Source of the DNA: Tepidisphaeraceae bacterium
Lineage (GTDB): Bacteria > Planctomycetota > Phycisphaerae > Tepidisphaerales > Tepidisphaeraceae
Direction: 5' to 3'
Assembly (NCBI GenBank): GCA_025450555.1
Contig: JANWHF010000198.1
Span: forward strand, 1-5,301
Length of the DNA: 5,301 nucleotides
The notes below the pieces were generated by a model. That model was not told where the DNA came from. It ran no database searches and saw nothing but the letters and a program-made list of their open reading frames with translations. Of this stretch, positions 1 through 5,301 are shown piece after piece (within the stretch, counting starts at the first letter, position 1; each line of letters starts with the position of its first letter). The position numbers and the translations under genes were made by a program.

Positions 1-459
1 ACCTATCGTCGATCGCTCTATACCTTTTGGAAGAGACAGGCTCCGCCGCCCAACATGCTGACGTTCGATGCGCCGCTGCGCGATGTTTCCTGTCCGGTCC
101 GCGAGCGCACCGATACGCCGCTGCAGGCACTGGTGCTGTGGAACGATCCGCAATGGGTGGAAGCGGCGCGGATGCTGGCCCAGCGCGCGATGAAGGAAGC
201 CGGGCCGACGCAGGAAGATCGGCTCAATTTCATTGCCCGCTGGTTGCTTTCCCGGCCTTTGGATGAGCAGGAGAGCGAGATTTTCTTGAGCGCGCAGGCA
301 TCGTTTGAAAAGCGATTCGAGGCCGATGAAAAGGCCGCGGATAAATTACTGAATGTTGGCGATACACCCTGTGACAAGAATTTGCCCAAGGGCGAATTGG
401 CGTCGTGGACTTTGGTGGCCAGCCAGATTCTCAGCACCGATGCGGCAATGAATAAGTAG
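1..459 (+). CDS. DUF1553 (PSD1) domain protein, C-terminal fragment
   Basis: The frame is open from base 1 to the TAG at 457-459 and encodes the last 152 residues; the start lies outside the window. The fragment opens with YRRSLYTFWKR, then PPPNMLTFDAP and RTDTPLQALVLWNDPQWVEAAR, the conserved C-terminal block of PSD1/DUF1553 proteins. The end (ELASWTLVASQILSTDAAMNK region) matches the usual family terminus, so the gene ends naturally. From family knowledge, full-length members are large secreted planctomycetal proteins that usually carry PSCyt1 (cytochrome c-like) and DUF1549 domains upstream of DUF1553; those parts cannot be seen here. The function is not established; a role in extracytoplasmic redox or polysaccharide metabolism is only conjecture. 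The DUF1501 gene 67 bp downstream on the same strand is the standard partner and suggests an operon. Confidence 0.9.
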   Translation, partial: TYRRSLYTFWKRQAPPPNMLTFDAPLRDVSCPVRERTDTPLQALVLWNDPQWVEAARMLAQRAMKEAGPTQEDRLNFIARWLLSRPLDEQESEIFLSAQASFEKRFEADEKAADKLLNVGDTPCDKNLPKGELASWTLVASQILSTDAAMNK

Positions 460-460
460 C

Positions 461-516
461 CGTAGCACAGCCTTCCAGGCTGTGAACAAAGATCACAGGC
501 TGAAGCCTGTGCTACG
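461..516. repeat. REP-like palindromic doublet between the DUF1553 and DUF1501 genes
   Basis: Two inverted arms, 461-484 and 494-516, are separated by 9 bases. The outermost 10 bases pair perfectly (CGTAGCACAG with CTGTGCTACG). Each arm is also a hairpin by itself: CACAGCC/GGCTGTG with loop TTCCA at 466-484, and CACAGGC/GCCTGTG with loop TGAA at 494-511. This two-hairpin, head-to-head layout is that of REP/BIME-type interspersed repeats. The element starts one base after the upstream stop codon and ends 10 bases before the downstream start, so it would lie inside a joint mRNA and could affect its stability or processing. I recall similar motifs scattered through planctomycete and acidobacterial genomes, but copy number cannot be checked here. 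Confidence 0.8.
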
Positions 517-526
517 AAAGAGCAGC

Positions 527-2059
527 ATGAAGCAGCATCGCCAATGTACCGATCCGCAGGAGACTCCGGCCTGGCTGAAGCTTCCGCTTTCCGCCGAAGC
601 GAAAGTGGCCTGCGCGCGGCTCGAGACGCGCCGTCATTTTCTGAGCCGTGGCGGAAATGCCCTCGCCTGGGCGGCGGCGGCATCGCTGCTGGGCGAACTT
701 TCTTTTTCTAGAAGCGCACGCGCCAGCCAATCGCAAGCGCCTGTCGCTCGATTTCCCAGTTTTGTTCCGCGGGCCAAGCGCGCGATTTACCTCTTCATGT
801 CCGGCGGACCGCCACAGCAGGATTTGTGGGATTACAAGCCCGGCCTGGAAAAGCTTTTCAACAAGGACCTGCCCGAATCGATTCGTGCCGGCCAGCAATT
901 GACCGGCATGACCGCCGGCCAGACGCGCTTTCCCATCGCGCCGTCCCATTTCAAATTCTCCAAGTGTGGAAGCAACGGCGTCTGGGCCAGCGAGCTGCTT
1001 TCTCATACTGCGAAAATAGTAGATGACATCGCGCTGATCAAAACGCTGCACACCGATGCCATCAACCATGAGCCGGCCCAGCTCCTGATGAACACCGGCA
1101 ACATGGTCACCGGCAAGCCGAGCCTGGGGGCGTGGCTTTCGTACGGCCTTGGCAGCATGAACGACAATCTGCCGACGTATGTCGTCATGACTTCCAAATT
1201 TCCGGCCGGCGTGAATCCGCAGCCGATCTCGGCCAAGTTCTGGGGAAGCGGTTTTCTTCCGGCGCAGCATGCCGGCGTGGCCCTGCGTTCCGCGGGCGAT
1301 CCGGTGCTCTATCTGACCGATCCTCCAGGCGTCGATCGAAAGACGCGCCGGGCGATGCTGGATGGGATCGATCAATTCAATCGACTCACTTACGAATCGA
1401 TGGGAGATCCGCAAACGCAAACGCGCATTGCCGAGTGCGAAATGGCCTTCTGCATGCAGGCTTCGGTGCCGGACCTGCTCGATTTTTCCGATGAGCCGGA
1501 ATCGACTTGGGCGCTTTATGGGCCGGACGCGAAGGAGCCGGGGACGTTTACCTACAACTGTCTGCTCGCGCGCCGCATGGCCGAGCGAGGCGTGCGCTTT
1601 TCGCAGATTTATCATCGCGGCTGGGACGTTCACAGCGACGTGGTGAAGCTGCTCCCAAAGCTCTGCGAAAATGTGGACCGTGCCTGCTATGCCCTGATCA
1701 CCGATCTTAAGCAGCGTGGACTCTTGGACGACACCCTCGTGATTTGGGGAGGCGAATTTGGCCGAACCGTTTACAGCCAGGGCGGTTTGACCAAGGACAA
1801 TTATGGCCGCGATCACCATCCCAAATGCTTCACCACCTGGATGGCCGGCGGCGGCATTAAGCCGGGCATCAGCTACGGCGAAACGGACGATTTCAGCTAC
1901 AACATTGCCGAGAACGCGGTGCATGTACGCGATTTCAATGCCACCATCCTCCATTGCCTGGGGATCGACAACGAAAAGCTGACCTTCCGCTTCCAGGGGC
2001 TCGATCAGAAGCTGACCGGCGTCGTCGCCGCCAATGTCGTTAAGGGTTTGCTCGCCTAA
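527..2059 (+). CDS. DUF1501 family protein, Tat-exported
   Basis: The product is 510 residues from the ATG at 527. An in-frame GTG at 482 would add 15 residues but lies within the palindromic repeat, so I reject it. A twin-arginine signal is visible: TRRHFLSRGG at 34-43 (R35, R36), followed by a hydrophobic stretch AWAAAASLLGELSF and Ala-rich possible cleavage sites near 64-66. Family blocks are FMSGGPPQQDLWDYKP (90-105), LHTDAINHEPA (164-174), GWDVHSD (355-361), LVIWGGEFGRT (394-404) and GRDHHP (417-422). The His/Asp-rich motifs fit the family's proposed kinship with alkaline-phosphatase/sulfatase-like metalloenzymes, but the metal ligands and substrate are not known. The length is normal for the family and the frame is intact. 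It follows the DUF1553 gene on the same strand and is probably cotranscribed, so the two products likely act together after export. No strong ribosome site is seen, only AAAGAG just upstream. Confidence 0.93.
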   Translation: MKQHRQCTDPQETPAWLKLPLSAEAKVACARLETRRHFLSRGGNALAWAAAASLLGELSFSRSARASQSQAPVARFPSFVPRAKRAIYLFMSGGPPQQDLWDYKPGLEKLFNKDLPESIRAGQQLTGMTAGQTRFPIAPSHFKFSKCGSNGVWASELLSHTAKIVDDIALIKTLHTDAINHEPAQLLMNTGNMVTGKPSLGAWLSYGLGSMNDNLPTYVVMTSKFPAGVNPQPISAKFWGSGFLPAQHAGVALRSAGDPVLYLTDPPGVDRKTRRAMLDGIDQFNRLTYESMGDPQTQTRIAECEMAFCMQASVPDLLDFSDEPESTWALYGPDAKEPGTFTYNCLLARRMAERGVRFSQIYHRGWDVHSDVVKLLPKLCENVDRACYALITDLKQRGLLDDTLVIWGGEFGRTVYSQGGLTKDNYGRDHHPKCFTTWMAGGGIKPGISYGETDDFSYNIAENAVHVRDFNATILHCLGIDNEKLTFRFQGLDQKLTGVVAANVVKGLLA

Positions 2060-2136
2060 GCTCGGCCTGAAAAAACGCGCGGCTCAGCAATTTCTACTCT
2101 TCCCCTTCATGGGCTTCCTTGCATTATCATGCCGCC

Positions 2137-2439
2137 ATGAACACCTTCTCGGCAACCCGCAGGCTCACCCTCGCCCTGGCGCTTTCCGCCTTCGTCATCG
2201 GCTGCGATCACGTCAATCAATCCAACTACGACAAGCTCCAGCCGGGCATGACCGAACAATCGGTCGAGCAGATCATGGGCTTCGGCCGCCAAAACACGGA
2301 ACTCGCCCGCGGTATCCAATTCCCCTCCGACGTCACTGGAATCAACGAAAAATCGGTCCAGTATGGAAGCAATGACAAATTCGTCCTGGTTCTCTACGAA
2401 GATGGCAAGCTCAAAGACAAGATGAAACGCGGGTTCTAA
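2137..2439 (+). CDS. Small lipoprotein with BamE/SmpA-like motif
   Basis: The product is 100 residues from the ATG at 2137. A TTG at 2119 would add only six residues ahead of the signal peptide, so I prefer the ATG. The N-terminus is a lipoprotein signal: basic TRR at 7-9, hydrophobic LTLALALSAF, and lipobox VIGC with Cys23 as the expected lipidated residue. Asp24 follows Cys23; in enterobacteria Asp at +2 favours inner-membrane retention, but that rule may not hold here. The mature part starts with NYDKLQPGMTEQSVEQIMG (30-48), which resembles the first helix-turn-helix of the SmpA/OmlA (BamE-like) fold. KFVLVLYEDGKLKDK near the C-terminus fits the beta-strand pair of that fold. A role in outer-membrane protein assembly is not implied, because many unrelated lipoproteins carry this fold. 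No clear Shine-Dalgarno site is visible. It is 77 bp after the DUF1501 gene; readthrough is possible. Confidence 0.82.
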   Translation: MNTFSATRRLTLALALSAFVIGCDHVNQSNYDKLQPGMTEQSVEQIMGFGRQNTELARGIQFPSDVTGINEKSVQYGSNDKFVLVLYEDGKLKDKMKRGF

Positions 2440-2448
2440 GGATCCCTG

Positions 2449-2508
2449 GGAACGCCGACGTCCTCGTCGGCATGCACGCCGAAGAGCCGACGAGGACGTC
2501 GGCGTTCC
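2449..2508. repeat. REP-like palindromic doublet, perfect 23-bp inverted arms
   Basis: Arms 2449-2471 and 2486-2508 are perfect reverse complements over 23 bases with a 14-base spacer. Each arm also contains its own hairpin: GCCGACG/CGTCGGC with loop TCCT at 2454-2471, and the same stem with loop AGGA at 2486-2503. The architecture is the same as that of the doublet at 461-516, although the sequence is unrelated. It lies 9 bases after the lipoprotein stop codon and 17 bases before the terminator hairpin. It has no T-run of its own, which favours an interspersed repeat over a terminator. Confidence 0.85.
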
Positions 2509-2525
2509 ACAGCAGAAATAAAGAC

Positions 2526-2570
2526 GCGACTCCACGGATCGGTATCCGTGGAGTCGCATTTGTTTTTCAC
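2526..2570. terminator. Bidirectional Rho-independent terminator between convergent genes
   Basis: A perfect 14-bp stem (2526-2539 with 2544-2557, arms GCGACTCCACGGAT and ATCCGTGGAGTCGC) has a four-base loop CGGT. On the + strand it is followed by ATTTGTTTTTC. On the - strand it is followed by GTCTTTATTT (the complement of 2516-2525). T-rich tails on both sides and the position between the + strand lipoprotein (ends 2439) and the - strand permease (ends 2595) indicate that it ends both transcripts. Confidence 0.88.
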
Positions 2571-2594
2571 TTTTCACTTCGGTCGCTTTGCGCC

Positions 2595-4409
2595 TCAGGC
2601 AACCACCGATGTCGCCCCGGCTGGAATAAGAATCGCCTTGCCAGTCTTCTTGCTTCGGATCGCGAAGTAGATGGCTCCGTAGATGCCCCAGATGGCAGCG
2701 ATGCCCAGGGCACAATACGGCTCCTTCCAGCTCATCCCGCTCACGAAGAACGGACCGACCAGATAGAACGCCATGCACAGCAGGTTGGCCAGCAGCCCGA
2801 ACACCGGGATCACCGTGTGCTTGAAGGTGTTGAACGTCTGGTGCTCGCGGAAGGCGACGATCGCCACCACGCAGGTCAGCATGTACAGCAGGAACGTTCC
2901 GAAGTTGCTGACCAGCGTAATCATCAACAGGCTCTGGGGAATCTTTGAAGCCGTCTCGAAGCTCAGCTTGTGCGTGCCGATCGAGTACCAGAAGTTATGC
3001 GGCAGCCCGGAGATCGTGCTGGCATAGGCCTTGGGATCGCTGGCGGCCGGGCCGCACAGATAGGTCGCGACGGTCACGCAGCCGATGACGGCCGAGATGA
3101 TCGCCAGCGTCCAGATGGCCACGTGAGGCGTCAGCTTCCGGCCATGAAGAATTCCAAAGTGATTCGGCACTTCCTCATCGCGTCCCATGGCGTAGGTCAC
3201 GCGTGCGCCGGTGCTCAGGCACGAGAGCGTGGTGCCGATCAGCGCCAGGAACACCGTCAGGGCCTGGATGATCATGAACCACCAGCCGGCCTTGGCGCTG
3301 CCAAAGGCCCAGGCGCCGACCATCTGCATCATGTCGCCCAGCGGAGCCGAGCTGCTGCTGGCGTTGGCGGTTGCGCCATAGCCGCTGTGCATGAAGTAGT
3401 TGGCCGCGAAGTATTCCAGCAGGTAGCAGAAGCCGCCTTGAATCACCAGTGACAGCAGCACGGCTCGTGGAATGTCGCGCTTGGGGTTCTTGGCTTCTTC
3501 ACCCATCGCGGTGACCGATTCAAATCCGACGAGAATCAGAATGGCCACGCAAGCCTGGATCACCACGTAGCTGAACTTGTGCGGAGCGATGACCGAGCCG
3601 GCCGATTCGTGATAGTTGTAGGTTTCGATGCCCTTGTCATCTTTCGTGATGCCGCCCTTATACGAAAGCGTGAACTTATCGTTGGTCATGACGGGGTTCC
3701 CGTCTTTGTCCACTTTGGGCGAGCCCTTGTCGTCGTTGGCCTGAACCATCTGTGTCAGGTTACCCGCCGAATCCAGCACCCAGGCGTTTGCGCCTTCCTG
3801 ATGGCTCATGCGATGTCCGATGGCCATCACTGAGAAAACGATCAGCGCCGAAATCTGCACGACGTTGATCGCGGCATTGACGCCCGTCGTTCCACCCACG
3901 CCGCGGAAGGCGATGTAAGCCACGCCCAGCGAAAAGATGATACAGAACATCCACATAAACAGCGGGCTTGGATAACCGGCACTGAAGGTCGAGGGGAAGA
4001 ATTGCCCCATGATGTAGCCGACCAGCAGCGCCGTCACGCCCACCATCACGCCGGGATACACCCAGTAATAAAGATGGCTCGCCCACCCGACCATGAACTT
4101 GGCGATGCGCGCCCATTTATACGCTTGCCGCTTGGAGAGGAACGCCTGCTCGGCAAAGAAGTAACTGGAGCCGGCGCCCGGATAGAGCTTGGACAGCTCC
4201 GCATACGCGACGGCGGTGGCGAGGCACAGCAGCAGCGCGGCCAGGATGCCGAACCACATGGACATGCCCGCTCCCGGCGCACCGGTGAGCACCTGGGGGC
4301 CGAAGGTCAGCCAAAGAAATGCCCCGGGCGCGATCAGCGCCATGGCATTGCTGGTTAGCCCGGTAAGGCCCAGCGTGGGTCGAGTGGTGGGTGGGGTTGA
4401 TTCCGGCAC
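2595..4409 (-). CDS. APC-superfamily amino acid/polyamine permease
   Basis: The product is 604 residues from a GTG at 4409-4407, chosen because AAAGGAG sits at optimal spacing upstream. An in-frame ATG at 4499 would add 30 polar residues ahead of the family's start and would place this ribosome site inside the gene. About twelve membrane segments can be seen, near residues 19-37, 50-70, 105-134, 148-168, 178-198, 279-297, 314-336, 374-396, 428-450, 490-516, 534-556 and 564-584; the third is long. Family signatures are AYAELSKLYPGAGSSYFFAEQAF (69-90) and GFESVTAMGEEAKNPKRDIPRA (295-316), the conserved cytoplasmic loop after segment 6. Segment 1 reads NAMALIAPGAFLWLTFG instead of the common GxG form. 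A hydrophilic loop of about 80 residues (199-278), predicted extracytoplasmic, precedes segment 6 and contains VDKDGNPV. The protein is expected to be a proton- or sodium-coupled importer or exchanger in the cytoplasmic membrane. The substrate cannot be told from sequence. It stands alone, convergent to the lipoprotein gene. Confidence 0.9.
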   Translation of the reverse strand: MPESTPPTTRPTLGLTGLTSNAMALIAPGAFLWLTFGPQVLTGAPGAGMSMWFGILAALLLCLATAVAYAELSKLYPGAGSSYFFAEQAFLSKRQAYKWARIAKFMVGWASHLYYWVYPGVMVGVTALLVGYIMGQFFPSTFSAGYPSPLFMWMFCIIFSLGVAYIAFRGVGGTTGVNAAINVVQISALIVFSVMAIGHRMSHQEGANAWVLDSAGNLTQMVQANDDKGSPKVDKDGNPVMTNDKFTLSYKGGITKDDKGIETYNYHESAGSVIAPHKFSYVVIQACVAILILVGFESVTAMGEEAKNPKRDIPRAVLLSLVIQGGFCYLLEYFAANYFMHSGYGATANASSSSAPLGDMMQMVGAWAFGSAKAGWWFMIIQALTVFLALIGTTLSCLSTGARVTYAMGRDEEVPNHFGILHGRKLTPHVAIWTLAIISAVIGCVTVATYLCGPAASDPKAYASTISGLPHNFWYSIGTHKLSFETASKIPQSLLMITLVSNFGTFLLYMLTCVVAIVAFREHQTFNTFKHTVIPVFGLLANLLCMAFYLVGPFFVSGMSWKEPYCALGIAAIWGIYGAIYFAIRSKKTGKAILIPAGATSVVA

Positions 4410-4415
4410 AGATTT

Positions 4416-4422
4416 CTCCTTT
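4416..4422 (-). promoter_or_regulatory. Ribosome binding site of the permease
   Basis: Read on the - strand, AAAGGAG is followed by AAATCT and then GTG, so the AGGAG core is 6 bases from the start codon. It is the only strong Shine-Dalgarno match in the window and decides the GTG start over the upstream ATG at 4499. Confidence 0.8.
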
Positions 4423-4491
4423 CGAGCCTGGAAGAGTCGCGAGATTCGAATCAGCCCGGGAAAAGCGCGCGGAATCCAACTATATTGTCCC

Positions 4492-4530
4492 CAATGCATT
4501 AAGCCGCATTGAAGTCAGCCGACCTTCAAT
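4492..4530. promoter_or_regulatory. Overlapping inverted repeats, candidate operator for the permease
   Basis: CAATGC (4492-4497) pairs with GCATTG (4506-4511). Overlapping it, ATTGAAG (4508-4514) pairs with CTTCAAT (4524-4530) across a 9-base spacer. Both are perfect. They lie just upstream, in the direction of permease transcription, of a TATAGT -10-like box at 4484-4479, so they would cover the -35 region. The dyad size fits a dimeric regulator, but no regulator gene is in the window. Chance occurrence of 6-7 bp dyads is not negligible. Confidence 0.3.
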
Positions 4531-4702
4531 TCCATCCGTGCGTTTACCGGGTCCTTGTTTCCTGCCTCAGACGATCTGCCACAGCCGATTAATTTCAGAG
4601 ACTACGGTGATTCGAGTTGACCAGATCAAAAGGTGTGCCAGGATCAAAATGAACCTGTCGAATCGCGATGCAACCGCTTTCTGGACCTTGGAAACCTGTT
4701 TT

Positions 4703-4734
4703 GGGCCTCCCAGATCGCTCTCGGAGGCCCCTTT
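4703..4734 (+). terminator. Orphan terminator-like hairpin
   Basis: GGGCCTCC (4703-4710) pairs with GGAGGCCC (4723-4730). Inside, after a C/C mismatch, AGA pairs with TCT around a TCGC loop, giving a stem of 8+3 pairs. CTTT follows on the + strand, a short T-run. No + strand gene lies upstream back to 2439, so if real it ends a non-coding transcript, or blocks readthrough toward the phosphatase. On the - strand it is followed by AAAAC, so it would not work in that direction. Confidence 0.45.
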
Positions 4735-4971
4735 GATTGCATATCGGAAATCTGCTTAGAAAGCGCGCAAGACGGGTGAACTCCACATCCGCCGCCGCGC
4801 GGCTGCGCAGCGGTCACGCATCGGCCCCTCTCATTTTGAACCGCGCGTAGGCGGTTCGGGGCATAATGAAGCCCAAAATGGTTGTTGCACGGATTTTGCT
4901 TTGTGCTTCGGCTGCTCGTCGGCGGACGAGGCGCAAATACAGTTATTTCGCAGGGTATTGGCGGAAACGAG

Positions 4972-5301
4972 ATGCAGATCACCTATGCCGGACGAAGCTC
5001 CCCCGGGCGCGTTCGGACCAACAACGAGGATTGCCTGGAATTCTGGCAACCCGAAACGCCCGAAGGCTGGCGCACGCGCGGAGCCGTCGTGGTTTTAGCC
5101 GACGGTGTCGGCGGGCATGGGTACGGCGAAGTCGCCAGCCAGCTCGCGTGTTCGCATGCGCGCGAAGCCTTCCTTGCCGCAAAAAGTGGCTGCACGCCCG
5201 GGCAGCTCCTCTGGCAGATGTTCAATGCCGCCAACCTCGCGGTCTATGACCAGGGCATGAAGCAGCGCATCGAAGGGCGCATGCTCACGACCCTCACGAT
5301 C
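4972..5301 (+). CDS. PP2C (PPM) family serine/threonine protein phosphatase, N-terminal part
   Basis: The ATG at 4972 opens a frame that runs off the window after 110 residues; the 3' end is missing. The start matches the family's usual beginning: MQITYAGRSSPGRVRTNNED, with the GxVRxxNED motif at 12-20 (E19, D20). It is followed by VVVLADGVGGHGYGEVAS (39-56), in which D44, G45 and the GGH are the conserved metal-site motif, and TTL at 106-108, the next conserved motif. By family knowledge these enzymes remove phosphate from Ser/Thr using two Mn2+/Mg2+ ions, typically opposing Hanks-type kinases, which are abundant in planctomycetes. Two of the metal-coordinating motifs are intact; the downstream Asp motifs are outside the window. 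The frame stays open upstream to 4870, but those residues do not resemble the family. Only a weak GGA is seen 6 bases before the start. Confidence 0.92.
   Translation, partial: MQITYAGRSSPGRVRTNNEDCLEFWQPETPEGWRTRGAVVVLADGVGGHGYGEVASQLACSHAREAFLAAKSGCTPGQLLWQMFNAANLAVYDQGMKQRIEGRMLTTLTI

Larger units (their letters stand above)
4410..4971. other. 562-bp divergent intergenic region without a convincing gene
   Basis: The gap separates the permease (- strand) from the phosphatase (+ strand), so promoters for both are expected here. Short open frames on both strands have no recognisable domains and low-complexity Arg/Ser/Pro-rich composition, so I treat them as spurious. Structures seen from left to right: a TATAGT -10-like box on the - strand (4484-4479) about 70 bases before the permease start, with no good -35; overlapping inverted repeats at 4492-4530; a long-range 7-bp inverted repeat (4609-4615 with 4658-4664); a terminator-like hairpin at 4703-4730; and small hairpins at 4838-4857 and 4915-4930 ahead of the phosphatase. 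No tRNA or known riboswitch was recognised. Confidence 0.6.

Noticed and set aside
482..526. GTG at 482 as the start of the DUF1501 gene
   Set aside because: The 15 extra residues are encoded by the palindromic repeat itself; the ATG at 527 gives a normal Tat-signal N-terminus.
512..1954. 480-residue open frame on the - strand opposite the DUF1501 gene
   Set aside because: It is antisense to a gene with clear family motifs, has Arg/His-rich composition without domains, and arises from the codon bias of the high-GC + strand gene.
461..2508. The two palindromic elements as a CRISPR array or transposon ends
   Set aside because: The two elements differ in sequence, are 2 kb apart with native genes between them, and have no regular spacers, transposase or target-site duplication.
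2107..2778. 223-residue open frame on the - strand over the lipoprotein gene and terminator
   Set aside because: It runs through the doublet and terminator hairpins and overlaps two supported genes; no domain is visible.
4410..4499. ATG at 4499 as the permease start
   Set aside because: It would bury the AAAGGAG site inside the coding region and add 30 residues with no family resemblance.
4836..4867. Sigma-70 promoter TTGAAC ... CATAAT ahead of the phosphatase
   Set aside because: The spacer is 20 bases, longer than the usual 16-18, and the -35 box overlaps a small hairpin; too weak to call.
4644..5249. Open frames on both strands overlapping the phosphatase start region
   Set aside because: They are Arg/Ser/Pro-rich without motifs, while the frame starting at 4972 carries the PP2C signature.

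Overview
The window most likely comes from a planctomycete, or a close relative in the PVC group. The main reason is the tandem pair of a DUF1553 (PSD1) protein followed by a Tat-exported DUF1501 protein, which is a hallmark of Planctomycetes and is usually present in many copies per genome. The high-GC sequence, weak or absent Shine-Dalgarno sites on most genes and REP-like palindromic doublets between genes fit this. No rRNA or other phylogenetic marker is present, so the assignment is by inference.

Layout: (1) 1-459, the 3' end of a DUF1553 gene on the + strand. (2) 461-516, a palindromic doublet filling nearly the whole gap to the next gene. (3) 527-2059, a DUF1501 gene in the same orientation, probably the same transcript. 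(4) 2137-2439, a short lipoprotein with a BamE/SmpA-like motif. (5) 2449-2508, a second palindromic doublet of unrelated sequence but the same architecture, then at 2526-2557 a strong hairpin that looks like a bidirectional terminator between convergent genes. (6) 2595-4409 on the - strand, a 604-residue APC-superfamily permease with a clear AGGAG ribosome site and a GTG start. (7) 4410-4971, a 562-bp gap without a convincing gene. It holds overlapping inverted repeats near the permease promoter region and an orphan terminator-like hairpin. (8) 4972 to the window end, the 5' part of a PP2C (PPM) family protein phosphatase, which runs off the edge.

The DUF1553 and DUF1501 proteins probably act together outside the cytoplasm. 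Their biochemical role is not established, although the DUF1501 family is related to the alkaline-phosphatase/sulfatase superfamily. The lipoprotein, the permease and the phosphatase show no evident functional link to that pair or to each other.

I see no convincing new multi-gene system. The most unusual content is non-coding: two REP-like doublets, one showing a compensatory base-pair change between its two hairpins, and a possible small-RNA locus with an orphan terminator in the 4410-4971 gap.
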